Origin: Oncomelania hupensis
Taxonomy: Eukaryota; Mollusca; Gastropoda; Littorinimorpha; Pomatiopsidae
NCBI GenBank assembly: GCA_036898135.1
Contig: CM072523.1
Span: 38,920,876 to 38,984,875, forward strand
Length of the DNA: 64,000 nucleotides
Direction of reading: 5' to 3'
Positions 40,859 through 52,998 of this stretch are shown piece after piece. Position 1 is the stretch's first letter. Each line of letters opens with the position of its first letter. Made by a program: the position numbers and the translations under genes. The notes under the pieces are model-generated. The model was given only the letters and a program-made list of their open reading frames with translations, searched no databases and was not told where the DNA came from.

Positions 40859-43193
40859 AGGGAACAGGGAGCTATTCCTTCTGAATGGAAGCATGCTACC
40901 ATTAGACCAATATTAAAACATGGAAAACCAAAATCTAAGCCTGAAAGTTACCGACCTATCTCATTAACTCCTCATGTTGCTAAATTATATGAAAGAGTGA
41001 TAAAGTTTCGATTAGAATATTATTGTGAAAGTAAAAATATTTTTCCAGTTTTTCAAGCGGGATTTAGAAAAGGTAGAAGTACAACTGATCATTCTGTTCG
41101 ATTATCATCACATATTAAAAAAGCATTTGCTAAGCGAAAATCAGTCTTAGCTACTTTCTTTGATATACATAGAGCATATGATTCAGTTTGGCATTTCAAG
41201 TAATTGTTGAAATTAAAACAAATCGGTGTTAAAGGTAATTTATATATGTTCATTAAAAGCTTTTTATCAAACAGAACTTTTCAAGTACGCGTCAAAGGTT
41301 CATTATCAGAGTCAAAAACAGTAAATATGGGTGTTCCACAAGGAAGTGTTATAGCTCCTATTTTATTTTCTATCATGATTAATGATATGAAAAATATTGA
41401 TTTCATAAGAATTCATAATATCGCTTTTTGCTGATGATATTGCAGTATGGAAAACCGTTTCATGTAAGTTTCATAAACAAAATAGAAGAACAAAATTTAT
41501 ATTAAAGGAGTATCAGTACATGGTTGATAATATTATAAAATATATGTTTGAAAATGGATTTTGTTTATCGGGAGACAAAACAGTTTTTATGATATTTACC
41601 AAAAAATGTATTGATTTTAATAATAATACATTGTTATCAATCAAGGTAAACAATATAAATGTTTATCCAAGTAAATCTGTTAAATTTCTTGGAATTGTTT
41701 TTCATTACAAACTTTTGTGGAATTGTCATATTAAACACTTAATTGACAAAGCAAGAAAGAAAATAAGTTTATTAAAAGTGCTATCTAAACAACATTGGGC
41801 AAACAACTCTTCATGTTTGATCTACATAGCTATTGCTACTATTAGATCTATATTAAATTATGGAAAAGAAGTCTATTTTACAGCATCAAAATCAGCTTTA
41901 AATAGGTTGACTAGCATTGATTCCATGTCTTTAAAAATAGCTCTTGGCATATCCCAGTGGTCTTCAACGTCAAAAACATGTAAAGAAGCAGGGGTATTAC
42001 CATTTGTTGACCAAAATAGGTTACAAACTGCACAATATGTTACACGGGCAAAATCAACTGTAAATTCTACAACAATTGAGCTAGGTGAAAATATTGAAAT
42101 TAACAAAGGATTTAAAAATAAAAGAGTTTTTATGTCAATTAATGAATATATATTTCCTTTAACAAACTCCACATCAATTGATACAACGTCACCATATATT
42201 ATTCCTTGCAGCCCATATCCGCCTTGGCTTCTTTTAGCTCCGGAGATAATTTTGGATTATGGACATATTTCAAGAAAAGAAAATCCTTTCTTATTGGCAA
42301 CAAGTGCACAAGAATATATTCATTTGTATTCTCAAAATTCGTTGCACATCTATACTGATGGATCAGTTTTGGACAATGGAAATACTGGAGCAGCATTTTA
42401 CATTCCCGATTTTAAAATATCCCGACAATATTTTTTACCGAAAGGTAGTACGATTTTTACAGCAGAACTAATTGCAATATTAATGAGTTTATCTTTCATA
42501 ACTGATTTGACTAGTATTCCTTTAAAAATAACAATCTTTTCTGATTCAAAATCAGCATTATCGGCTTTGTCTTCTTGGGTTAGTAAAGAGAGACAGGAAG
42601 TGCTAACAGAAATAAAGATGTTATGTCATCAAATCATTACCAGGGGATCGGATATTTCATTAATTTGGATACCTAGCCATTTTCATATATTAGGAAATGA
42701 AATTGTTGACCACTTAGCAAAGAGTGCTGCATCTTCAGATGAATCCATTAAATTATTTTTCAACTTGACAACAAATGAAGTTACCAATCAAATAAAACGA
42801 TGTGCTTGGAATCAGTGGAATGAGCAATACAAGCAAGAGGTCATTGAAAAACATTACTTGGATAATTCACCAGTATCACAAAATGTTATATCTATTTCAA
42901 AATCTTTTCATATTAACAGTTTATTTCACAGAATAAGGCTAAATGCTTGGCGTGCTCGTTTCATAAATCCTCCAGTACTTTGTAATTGTGGAAGCATATT
43001 TAATGTAAATCACTTAATATTTGAATGTCAAAAAAATTATAACCATTTTCAGCCTTTACTCATTATATTAAATAAATTAAAACTACCTATCTCAATCTCA
43101 AGTATTGTATATCCAGAAGAACATTCTGATTGGTCATTCAGCTTAATGCTCATAGATTTAATTAGAAGTCATGAATTATTCAATTTCTTCTAA
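40859..43193 (+). pseudogene. LINE family C ORF2, reverse transcriptase and RNase H after the insertion
   Basis: Resumes at GAIPSEWKHATIRPILKHGK. A stop codon at 41201-41203 follows WHFK, in the segment after the first catalytic Asp (FFDIHRAYDSVW). GVPQGSVIAPILFS comes next, and a frame change near 41418 separates it from the FADD box (SLFADDIAVW). From there to 43193 the frame is open. The Met at 41520 starts a 557-residue stretch with the thumb region and an RNase H carrying all four expected acidic residues (D280 in IYTDGS, E316 in FTAELIAIL, D342 in FSDSKSAL, D397 in EIVDHLAK). A CNCG..HLIFEC knuckle lies near the end. Confidence 0.9.
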
Positions 43194-43932
43194 TGTTTTG
43201 TTTGTTTGTGCATAGATTTCTTTAAGTCATGAATTTTTCAATTTCTTCTAATGGTTTGTTTGTGTTTGTTGTTTTAATGTTTTACAATTAGTCTAGAACC
43301 TTTTTTTTTTTTTTAATTTAATTTTTGTACCTATTTTATTTAATTAAGCATTATTAGTTTCAATAAATATTTATTAATTATTTATTTTGGTTTGAGGGGA
43401 GAAGAAGAAGTGGGGGGGGAATTATTTATTAATTTGTTTTAATTTTTGAGGGTTTTTTTGTGTGTTTTTGTGTGTGTGTGTGTGTGTGTGTGTTTTTGTT
43501 TTTTTTCTTTTTTTTAAAGTTCTTTTTAATAAATAATAATAATTATTATTATTTTATTATTTTTAATTTTATTATTATTATTATTATAATTTTATTTTAA
43601 AATTATTAATTTTTTTTCTCCCAAACTTCAACTTTCTGTAAGACGTAAAATGACATTTATAAATACTTCGTTCTTCACAGGTGAAGTTGAACGGTTCCAC
43701 TGTTTATTTATTTATTTTAAAAAAAATTGTTTCTTAATGTGAACTAATTGTTATAAGGAAATGTATGTTGTTACAAATTTATGTGTATGTTAGTAGTATA
43801 ATAATGTTTATGGTTTGATAATGTGGAAAATATCTATGATGTGCGCATGGTAGATTTTGTAATTTGTTTATGTTACATCAGTACAACTTATTTTAATCTG
43901 ATGAATAAAATTTGATACAACAACAACAACAA
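43194..43932 (+). other. 3' UTR of LINE family C
   Basis: AT-rich 3' UTR with T-runs, a (GT)n stretch (about 43470-43492) and AAT/ATT runs. It ends ATGAATAAAATTTGATACAA followed by CAA repeats, so a polyadenylation signal lies 10 bp before the tail. Confidence 0.75.
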
Positions 43933-44736
43933 ATTCTTGAGTTGCCTCAAGAAGTGCAGGCGCTGTTGGCACTTTTTGATGATGGGGGTGGTGTTGTTTC
44001 CCCATGACAAGTCGTTCGAAATGACTGTGCCTAAAAATTTGAACTCTTCGACTTGTTCAACACTTTCACCGTTGATCACAAGTGGTGAAAGTGGATCTTT
44101 AATTCTCCGAAAATCGACAATCATTTCTGTTGTTTTTGAAACGTTGAGCTCGAGGTTGTTCTCTGAGCACCAGTCAACCAACCGTTCGACCTCATCCCGA
44201 TAGGCGGTCTCGTCATTTTTGCTAATCAGGCCCTCAATGGTTGTGTCATCAGAAAATTTAATGACATGAACGGATGGAACATGTGACACACAATCATTTG
44301 TGAACAATGTAAAGAGAAGAGGGGAAAGGACACAACCCTGAGGTGCTCCAGTGTTCAAAATCCTGGAGTCAGACAACATCTTGCCCACCCTGACGATTGG
44401 GGCGATCCAGCAAAATGTCTAAAAGCCAATGGCACACAGAGGATGGACATTTAAGGTTAAAACAAACAGCTTGTGGGATATGATGGTATTAAAAGCGGAA
44501 CTAAAATCCACAAAGAGCAGTCTAGCGTACGTACGCGCCTGCTCCAGATGCTGCAGTACGTGGTGAAGGCCCAGAGCGACCGCGTCCTCCACTGACCTGT
44601 TTGCACTATAGGCGAATTGGAGTGGATCACGTAGGTGACCCGTGCATGCCTTCAGGTAGGTGAGGACGAGTCGCTCAAAGACCTTCATCACAACTGAGGT
44701 CAAGGCCACAGGCCTGTAATCATTCAGTTGGGACAC
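43930..44736 (-). pseudogene. Reverse transcriptase of LINE family B-related copy 3
   Basis: The upstream frame (44736-44419) has [40 protein letters not shown] and [13 protein letters not shown]. After a break near 44400, the next frame has NTGAPQGCVLSPLLFTLFTN, the catalytic box FSDD (KFSDDTTIEG) in place of FADD, and CSENNLELNVSKTTEMIVDF. It is cut after FLRQLKN at about 43935, so the C-terminal region is missing. Confidence 0.85.
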
Positions 44737-44955
44737 CTTGGGCTTCTTGGGGATGGGTACAACAACTGAGGACTTGAAACATCGGGGGACAGTATGTTGT
44801 TGAAGGGAAGTGTTAAAAATGTCTGTAAAGACGGGGGCCAGCTGGTCAGCGCAAGTGCGCAGGGCAGAGGTGGAGACTCCCTCTGGACCTGGCGCCTTCC
44901 TTGTGTTCCGGGAACAGGCGCCTCACCTCAGTTTCCTGAATGGTGAAAGGCGGGG

Positions 44956-45447
44956 TTAGAAGCGAGGGGGACGGAAGCCGGGGGTGGGATTCTTATCATC
45001 AAACCTGCAGTAGAACTCATTAAGTTCATCCGGCAGGCTAGGGTCAACATCACTGGACATAGAAGGCTTAGAATTATAGTGCGTGACGCGCTGAAGGCCC
45101 TGCCAGACTTCGCGCGTGTTATTGGAGGCAAACTGCTCTTCCAACTTATTCCTGTACTGCGCTTTCGCTCTACAGATCTCGCGGCGCACGTCTGACTTGG
45201 CTTTTTTGTAGGCATTTACAACCCCTGACTTAAATGCATCATTCTTAGCATTCAGCTTATTCCTTACAGATTTATTGAACCAGGGATTCTCATTGCCATT
45301 CACACGCACAGTTTTATTGGGCACACACACATCCTCACAGAAACTGATATAAGATGTCACAGTATCAGTGTACTCATCAATGCTAGAGCATGCACCCTTG
45401 AAAACGTCCCAGTCTGTACATTCCAGACACCCCTGTAGTGTCTCCAC
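44956..45447 (-). pseudogene. Linker between endonuclease and reverse transcriptase, LINE copy 3
   Basis: A basic linker with ETLQGCLECTDWDVFKGACS, NGNENPWFNKSVRNKLNAKN and VWQGLQRVTHYNSKP. It corresponds to the linker of copy 2 (SLDCTDWSVFIDA there) and ends near PGFRPPRF through a frame break. Confidence 0.8.
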
Positions 45448-45504
45448 TGTATCGTGTGACCACTTTTTTTTTTTTTATAGTCCTAGTCACAGGCTTTACA
45501 GCCT

Positions 45505-46363
45505 TCAGTTTCTGTGTGTAGGTGGGGGTGAGGAGCAACATAGGTCCGACTCGCCTAGAGGGGCGCGGGGCGTGGCCCGGTAGGCCTGCTTGATGGTAGT
45601 GTAGCAATGATCGAGGATGTTGTTTTTGCGTGTGGGACAGTCCACATGTTGGTAATACCTAGGCAGAGTCTTGCGGAGATTTGTTTGATTAAAATCGCCT
45701 AAAACAATGACAGTGCTATTTGGAAAAGCGATTTCAGCCGCCTGTACTTGTCTCGCGAGTTCATTGATAGCGTCCGAAGGTTTGGCCTCAGGTGGAATGT
45801 AAACGGCGACGAGCACGATGGAAGAAAACTCGCGAGGCGAGTAGAAAGGCCTACAATTAATTGTCAGGTGTTCTAACAAAGGTGTACAGCCTTGCGACAC
45901 AACAGTTACATCACTACACCAACGGTTGTTGACCATGAAACACACACCACCTCCCTCCTTCTTCTCCGTCACCACTAAATCTCTATCCTGTCTCCACACA
46001 GTGAAGCCAGGGGGTATAACCAGTGGCAGGTTTGTCTGCTTTCAGCCATGTCTCAGTGAGACACAGTAGAGATGTTTCTCGGAACTCGCGCTTGAATTGC
46101 AGAAGATGGAAAAGTTCGTCCGTTTTGTTGTTGAGAGATCGAACGTTTGACAACATGATGGCAGGGAGGGGTGGGTGGTGGGAGCGTTGACGAAACCGCA
46201 CGAGCGTTCCGCCGCGTTGACCCCGTTTCCGAATCGGGCGCCTGTGGTTGTTGACCTTCGAAGTAGGCCATTTTGCCGGGTCAGATTCACTCACTAGAAA
46301 GTCATTTAGCCGAAGCCCAGATTGTTTAGAGGTGCTGTTATAGGGTATCCAAAATGAAAACAA
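45505..46363 (-). pseudogene. Endonuclease of LINE family B-related copy 3
   Basis: The first frame (46363-45983) has a basic N-terminal tail and then LSNVRSLNNKTDEL and CLTETWL, the first two endonuclease motifs with the catalytic Asn and Glu. The second frame (45999-45505) continues with GGGVCFMVNNRW, VYIPPEAKPSDAI, the GDFNQTNL motif, LDHCYTT and PLGESDL. In that last motif the usual SDH reads SDL. Frame shifts near 45990 and 45520 break the gene. Confidence 0.83.
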
Positions 46364-46375
46364 GGCAAATGTAAA

Positions 46376-47404
46376 GAGTTTAGGTTGTTGAACAATCTTA
46401 CCAAAATGAAAAAAAATAGCGCAATTAGGAGATACAACGAATTAAAAATTGCCAAAACGGTATTGGCACATTTTGCCAGTCATACGCGGGAATTTCCTTG
46501 CTGGCGAAGTATAACTCCGCCCACATGCCCATTCAACACTGTGTCAGCGTGACTTCACAGACATGGAAGAGGATTTTGAAGATGAACTGATGGAATATTC
46601 ACCATTATTAAATCCCACTGTGTCTTTTGAGTTAAGCACACATTTTCTTTGCTCCCCTGAGTTTGCATTATTAAAATAAAAACAATATAACGCGCAATAT
46701 AATAGTTTTAAATGCCGGTTTTCAGTGATTGCTAAGTAGGTCAGCAGCAGACGCTCTCGCCTGTGGTCGCTGCCCTGCGCACAGTTGTTTTTGTTATCTG
46801 ACAGGGCATAGCTCGAAATTCATTTGTCTTGTGTTGTTTGATAATTAAAAGTATCTTTAATATTGTTTTGTTGTGTTTCTGATTTAAGCTTCAGTCCCAG
46901 CTGTGTTTACGACTTTTTTTTGTTTTTGTTTTTGTAACGGTTCTACAGCGCTGACAAAATTAAAATTGTATGGCAAGCGGATACAGACAAAAGCGTTGAA
47001 GTTATTAACAGTTTACAAAGAAAAAAAAAAGAAAACAATGTTTAACCACAAAGTTCATGTTAACTTACATTTTTGTCATTTATTAACAACTTCTTCAGAA
47101 GTATGGTTGACTGCAGCCTTTTGAGGCTTTGTCGTAAATGCGTCATTTAAAAATTAGACGTCATTTTACACACACAGTATGTAAATCAAGAAGCAGTCGC
47201 AGAAAGTTAACCAGGCAGAGTACATACATGTATACACGTATACATTTACATACATATATATATATATACATACATGCACACACACACGTACATATACATA
47301 TCTGCAAACATATACATACAAACTTCTATACGTATACATCGACAACTTTATTGGCTTCAATACATGCATATATGTACACACACTTACACACACACACACA
47401 CATA

Positions 47405-47408
<4 letters not shown>
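46376..47408. other. No certain gene; short open frame, hammerhead-like repeat and CATA microsatellite
   Basis: A 38-codon frame starting ATGGAAGAGGATTTTGAAGA at 46563 might be an exon, but there is no support beyond composition. The block 46783-46875 is repeated in inverted form at 56562-56656. ACAT-type and CACA-type repeats occupy about 47220-47402. Confidence 0.5.
46783..46875 (+). repeat. Inverted repeat R3, plus-strand copy with hammerhead-like core
   Basis: About 95 bp matching the minus strand of 56562-56656 at roughly 85 percent by eye. It contains GGCATAGCTCGAAA and TTCATTTGTCTTG. The other copy reads CTGAAGAAGAGCATAGATCGAAA, which fits the CUGANGA, stem II, GAAA layout of a hammerhead ribozyme. 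In this copy the first core box is degraded to CTGACAG. Confidence 0.6.

Positions 47409-47482
<74 letters not shown>
47409..47482. repeat. (CT)n-(AT)n-(GA)n compound microsatellite
   Basis: CT units to about 47443, AT units to about 47463, then GA units to 47482. It directly precedes LINE family D. A (CT)n-(AT)n run in the same orientation follows that LINE. Confidence 0.96.
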
Positions 47483-48088
47483 TTCGCTTGCCAACCGTCG
47501 AAGTGTAAAGACGTGTCTCGCAGGAGCTCCCGGAAACCTGAGCACTGTTACCATGCACTGTTGTGGAAAAAGGACTGACTGAAAAATTTCAAACTATATC
47601 GCTGCAGCAATTGTGGACGGTTTTAGTATAGTCTATGAAAAGGTATGGCTATACAATTTTGTAATTACTTCTACAATGGCCTGAACTGACCAACTGTCTG
47701 GACATAGCTGCGGATTGGACTTCGTTTTAACTTCTGCATTGGTTCTTTTCCCGTTATCACTACATTTCTTTTAATAGGACAGCTGCAGTAACAACAGCAA
47801 GATAATGTGGTTGCAGTTTATTGTGTTGGTGATGTTGTTTGCTTGTGCTGGTCTTTGGTCAAGTTAGAAATGGACAACGCCATCAGTAGATCAGAATTTA
47901 AAAAAAAAAATTTGTTAGTGCAAGAAAACCAACAAAAGTACATTTGAACTTAGACTGCATAAACAGCAAGTTGCTTTGGTTGGAGTACTCTTACACACGC
48001 AGTAATTATTAACTTTAATTGAAGAAAAGTGCTTTGCTGAACTGATACTCATATTAATTAGTTATCGATAATTGAATCACGTGCAACA

Positions 48089-49464
48089 ATGGGCTGTTCA
48101 TTGGAGTTACACAGATGTAGAATTGGGCTGTTTGTGGGTGTACTTAATAACATTCTCACGAGGAAATCAAAAATAGCTGCAGCAAGAGTGCGTGGCCTAA
48201 AAATACAAAATATTTCGTCTCTGCTGGCGGTGAGCTGTTTGTTGTTGATGTTGCAAATTGGCGGAGTAGAACCAAATCCCGGCCCACCACAACCATCGGC
48301 ATCGGTGACAACGCAAACTGAAAAAAGACAGTGTCTCAGACAGGCGAAGCACAAAGAAGGTTCAGAACAGCAACCAGGATTAGAGTTGATGGAGACGGCT
48401 CAGGTGATAAACGGACTGTCGGAGTCGGTGCAGTCTTTGACGGAGGTAATACAGCGACTGGAGGCGGGACAGCGACAGCTTGCACACAGCATGAATGAGA
48501 AACTCGGCAGCATAGAGAGCACTATTGCGACAAGCTTTGTCAGTTGAGTGGAGAACAGGAAGTGCTACGTCTTGACGTGGATGAGCTGACCAGCAAGCAG
48601 GAAAGGGTGGAAGAAGATACAGCGACACTCAAGGAGAAGGTGCGGGAGTTGACGTCGAAAATTGAATGGCTTGACACAGACAGAAGAAAATCTAACCTTA
48701 TCTTCTTTGGCGTGGCTAACCGCGTAGGCACATCGTGCGAGCAGCTAATCACGGAGGTTCTGCGAGACCAGCTACACATGACGACGGACATTGCGATTGA
48801 GTATGCCTACTGGACCGGCAAAGCTATTCTGGTGCGTTTCCAGTCTCTGAAACAGCGCACAATGGTGCTAACACAGGCCAAGCAACTGACGGTGAACGAT
48901 AGAATCTCTATCAGAGAGGATCTCCCCAAGGCAGTTAACAACAGACGTAAAGGCCTTGTTCACATGTACAGACAACTCCGTAAAGACGGCAAGAGGGCGA
49001 CGCTCAAGGCAGACAAACTACACACTGATGAAAGGGTCTTCACATACAACGAGGAGCGACAGGAAATCGTCACACTGGACACGCCTGGACGTCTGAACAG
49101 GAAGCAAGGTATGCCTGGCGTTGGGGGCAATTGTGACGTAGCTGCCGGTGCCGCCATCAACAACGCCAACAATGTTGGTAAGCAGAGGGACGACCGGAGA
49201 ACGGAAGTGACAGGCGAAGCGGATAGTAACGGCACTGGCGGCGGCGTCCTACGGCCCTCGGCGTCTGGTGATCGGAGATCTACAACCTGGAACGACGTCT
49301 CATGGTCATCAACGCAGCTGAAGTCGGCATCTTCCAGCGATCTTCATCACGCGGATCAACACGAACCCAGCAGTCACATCAACATGTATTCACACACACA
49401 GCACACACACACAAATAAGCCTACTCCTCAACCTGATGAAGCACCAGCTTCAAAAAACGAGTGA
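48089..49464 (+). pseudogene. LINE family D ORF1: 2A-like peptide, coiled coil, RRM-like domain
   Basis: The first frame (48089-48547, 152 residues) has a basic N-terminus, a hydrophobic run (SSLLAVSCLLLMLQ) and then IGGVEPNPGPPQ at about residues 57-68. This resembles 2A ribosome-skipping peptides (DxExNPGP core), except that the core Asp is Gly. A coiled coil follows. The frame ends at 48545, and the coiled coil continues at once in the overlapping frame from 48544 (LRLDVDELTSKQERVEEDTA). That continuation points to a 1-nt frameshift. RRKSNLIFFGV starts an RRM-like domain of L1 ORF1 type, followed by a basic C-terminal domain (RRKGLVHMYRQLRKDGKRAT) and a low-complexity tail ending at 49464. 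Confidence 0.82.
48248..48283 (+). other. 2A-like ribosome-skipping motif (variant)
   Basis: Encodes MLQIGGVEPNPGP just after a hydrophobic stretch. The invariant part NPGP is intact. The usual Asp of the D-V/I-E-x-NPGP core is Gly here, which should weaken or abolish skipping. 2A-like sequences next to a hydrophobic signal-like segment are known from ORF1 of several animal LINEs. Confidence 0.7.
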
Positions 49465-52400
49465 CAGGGGAATGCACAAACCAACGACGTGAGAGTAAAC
49501 AAAGGCCACCTGATCATAACAAACCTCTGTCAGGCGGTGTCGGTAGTAGCACAGTAAGACATAGCACAGTGGATAACAATGCAGACGCTAACGACGGAGA
49601 GAGCACAGACGAGAAAGTCACATTGTCCTTGCTTTCCTGGAACATCGAAGGTCTACATAGTAAAATTAGTGATGGTGATTGTAAGAATTTTATAGGATCT
49701 TTTGATATTGCAATCCTCGTAGAGACTTTTGTAGAAAGCTCATAATTATGACTTAACGCTCCATTTCCCAGACCACATTAAGAATGCATGCTCTGCGGTG
49801 AAACTGTCCCATCAGGGCAGGCGATCTGGAGGTGTGGTGGTGTTAACTAGAAAATGGTTATCACGTTACCTTGAGAAAATAGACACGGAGTTTGATCATA
49901 TTATTGTTATAAAAATTGCAAAGCACTTGTTTAAAACCAGCCGTGACGTAATGCTTATTGCAACTTATATCCCTCCCCAGGGTAGTACTTACTATGACAC
50001 GGCTGATAGCAACTGTCATTTACAGACAGTAGACAGTTGTATTTGGTACCTTATGGAGACGTACCAGGACTTTCACTTAATACTGACGGGTGACTTGAAC
50101 GCCCGCACAGCCAGGTGTCAAGTTAGCCTAGGAGAAGACTCGTTATTGCCATTTACCGACCCCTTTGGCACAGATGCTAACACACGCAATTCACTGGACG
50201 ATATTCTTAATGATTTTGGCAGAACACTTTTGGACTTGTGTTTTTGTTTTGATTTGCACATTCACAACGGAACGACAGAAGGGGATAGTGAGGGCGCGTA
50301 CACGTACATCTCGCAACACGGGAACAGCGTAGTAGACTACTGCATCACATCAGCAGAATTGGTAGATCGTGTACATGATATGAAGGTAATCCCAAGAGTA
50401 GAATCTTTACACATGCCAGTTGTATCGAGTTTCGCCTTGGACTATAAAGACAATAGTGAGACGACAGCCTTTGCAATGGATAAATACGTGTGGCAGGCGG
50501 ATAAGGCAGAACAGTTCATGCAGCAAATGTTTTCTCAAAACAGCATCAGTATGATGACTGATGCTTGCAGTTTTGTGGATGTAGACATAAATCAGGCCTT
50601 AGACATGTTTAATAGTTGTCTACTTAGTGCAGGGGAGAGAATGCGCATAACCATCAAAAGTAAGGGTAGTGCTCGTAGGCAAAACAGTGAGTGGTTTGAC
50701 AGAGAATGCATGGACAGTAAAAAGTCAACATGTAGAGCACTGAGGAGGTACAGACAAACAGGCACCACAGACACCAAACAGACTTACTTAGCTCAAAGAA
50801 AGCAGTACAAAACGTTGCTGAAGGACAAAGAGAGTTCATACAGGGCAGAGCGTGTGCGTAAACTTGAAAGCGCAGTTTCTGATACAGTGAATTTTTGGAA
50901 GGAAATTAAGAAGTGTAGGCGGTCACATATAGTACATGGAAATATATCGGAAGTAGGTTGGTTTGAACACTTTTCCAGGCTGCTAAATTCTGGTGTTTCC
51001 ACCCACGACACACCCGTCCTCCCGGAAGGAAGCGAGCAATATGATGCAATCTTAGACTGTAAAATAGCCGAGAGTGAAGTTAGACTAGCCTTAAGAAAGC
51101 TAAAGTGCGGCAAGGCTGCAGGTCCAGACTTAGTGATAAGTGAATTCCTCAAAGCGTCAGAGCATTTGCTTCTACCGTTCTTGGTCAGGTTATTCAACAA
51201 GATTTTCGAGGATGGCGTCTTCCCTGATGAGTGGACAAAGTCCGTTATCGTGCCGTTGCACAAGAAGGGCGATCGTGACAATCCCGATAATTATCGGGGC
51301 ATCAGTCTACTCAGTTGCGTAAGTAAAATATTTACTGGTGTGTTAAACGCCAGACTTATGAAATGGGCAGAAGACACTTCAATCATTACGGACGCCCAGG
51401 CAGGTTTTAGACGAAACCATTCCACAATGGACCACATCTTCACTCTGTATGCCATGATTGAGAAACAGTTCGCACGAAATGCAAAGTTGTACGTGGCGTT
51501 TGTAGACTTTTATAAAGCATTTGATACGATTTGCCACTCTACTCTGTGGATGGTACTTTCTAGAGCAGGCATACAGGGCAGGATGTTAAGAATGCTTCGT
51601 ACGATGTATTCTAGCATTAAATCTTGTGTCAGGTGTACCGGCGGTGAGCTGACGGATTACTTTGAATGCCTTCAAGGCCTAAAGCAGGGCTGTTTGTGTA
51701 GCCCGATTTTGTTCAGCTACTTTATAAACGAGTTAGCCCATGATATAGTACAAGGCGGTACTCACGGCATTCAGCTGCTACCAAACCAAATAGAATTATT
51801 TCTCCTGCTTTTTGCAGACGACCTGGCACTATTGTCGTCAACTGTAGTAGGTCTCCAAAATCAGCTTAACGCGTTGTACGAGTCCTCACAGAGGCTAGGA
51901 CTGAAAGTCAATACTGATAAAACCAAAATCTTTGTCTTCCGCAAGGGAGGCCACTTGTCAGCGAGAGAAACATGGCATCTTGGTGATGCGAACCTGGAGG
52001 TCGTCGGGAAGTACAAATATCTAGGCTTATATTTCTCCACCATGATGAGTTTTAATATAGCAACTGAGGAATTCGTCACACGAGGGAAGAAATGCGTAGT
52101 AGAAATAGTTAAAGCCTTGAAGACCTACGGTTGCTTCTCTAGTGATGTGTTTTTCAAACTCTTTGACGCACAGGTTGTACCCTCTATGCTGTATGCGTCT
52201 GAGCTCTGGGGCTACAGAGAACACAAACAAATTGAGAAGGTTCATTTGTACGCTTGCAAACTGTTCATGAATGTGCCTATGATAACTCCAAATGACATGA
52301 TTTACGGCGATTTAGGCCGTTACCCTTTACTCATTGAATCCGCCGCTAGATGCATTCAGTACTGGTTTAGAGTCCTGAAACAAGCAGATTGTCGCTATTC

Positions 52401-52998
52401 TAAGATGGCATATTTATCACTGCTAGGTATGCATGATAGAGGGCACCAAAATTGGGTGACGAAGATAAAGTCGCTGCTATGTGGATGTGGCTTTGGTCTT
52501 GTGTGGCTATTTGGTGGTGTGGAAGACGAAAAGCGGCTGCTATGTGACTTTAAAGAGCGCTTAAGAGGAAATTATTGCCAACAGTGGTTTACCCATTTGC
52601 AGGACAGTGCACGTTTTGATGTCTACCATAGCTTTAAGGACTGCATTGGGAGAGAAATATATGTAGATACAATTAAAGTGTCCCTGTACAGAACTGCATT
52701 TGCCAGATTCAGACTAGGTGTGTCTCCTTTCAATGCACATAGCCATCGGTACTCTCAGAATGAGGACAGTAGAACGTGTCCATTTTGTCTTGGCGTCATT
52801 GAAGATGAAGTGCATGTTGTCTTCCATTGCCCAGTCTATACCGATATCAGACAACGTTACATTCAACAGGGTGATAATGTAGGGAGTCATGCTGTGATAT
52901 GCAATTTGCTAAAAAGTCAAGAAGAGTCAGCAATGGTTAGATTAGGGAAATTCTTGTTCTTGGCGTGGCAGGCTGGGCAATCACGCATAATAACTTAA
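49461..52998 (+). pseudogene. LINE family D ORF2: endonuclease, reverse transcriptase, zinc knuckle
   Basis: The first part (49461-49745) has SLLSWNIEGLHSK (catalytic Asn) and AILVETFVE (catalytic Glu), then a stop after ESS. A frame change before 49798 leads to 1,066 further residues. These hold the endonuclease GDLNA at 98-102 and VVDYCI with D180. An ESLHMPV segment stands where SDH is usual, so the catalytic Asp before H205 is missing. Reverse transcriptase follows with KCGKAAGPD, VAFVDFYKAFD (D570), GLKQGCLCSPILFS and FADD at 672-675. The C-terminus has a zinc knuckle CPFC..VHVVFHC. Apart from the single frame break the protein is complete. Confidence 0.88.

Larger units (their letters stand above)
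35378..43932 (+). mobile_element. LINE family C (I-group, RNase H-bearing), interrupted by a family B LINE
   Basis: A near full-length non-LTR retrotransposon. ORF1 with zinc knuckles (35378-36953) is followed by ORF2 with endonuclease, reverse transcriptase and RNase H in pieces (36886-38603 and about 40859-43193). The 3' UTR ends with a (CAA)n tail at about 43917-43932. A minus-strand family B LINE occupies about 38590-40858. RNase H downstream of reverse transcriptase is a feature of the I group of LINEs. Stops and frame shifts are listed under the parts. Confidence 0.88.
43933..46375 (-). mobile_element. LINE family B-related (CR1/Rex1-like), copy 3, nearly whole coding region, broken
   Basis: The minus strand carries endonuclease (46363-45505), linker (45447-44956) and reverse transcriptase (about 44920-43930) in several frames. 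The 3' end of the coding region and the tail are missing. The sequence stops where the (CAA)n tail of family C begins, so the boundary reflects truncation or family C inserting beside it. It is more diverged from copies 1 and 2 than they are from each other, so it may be a sister family. Confidence 0.82.

Noticed and set aside
46563..46679. 38-codon frame starting MEEDFEDELMEY as a first exon
   Set aside because: The start context is plausible, but there is no downstream partner or splice evidence, so it was kept only as a remark.
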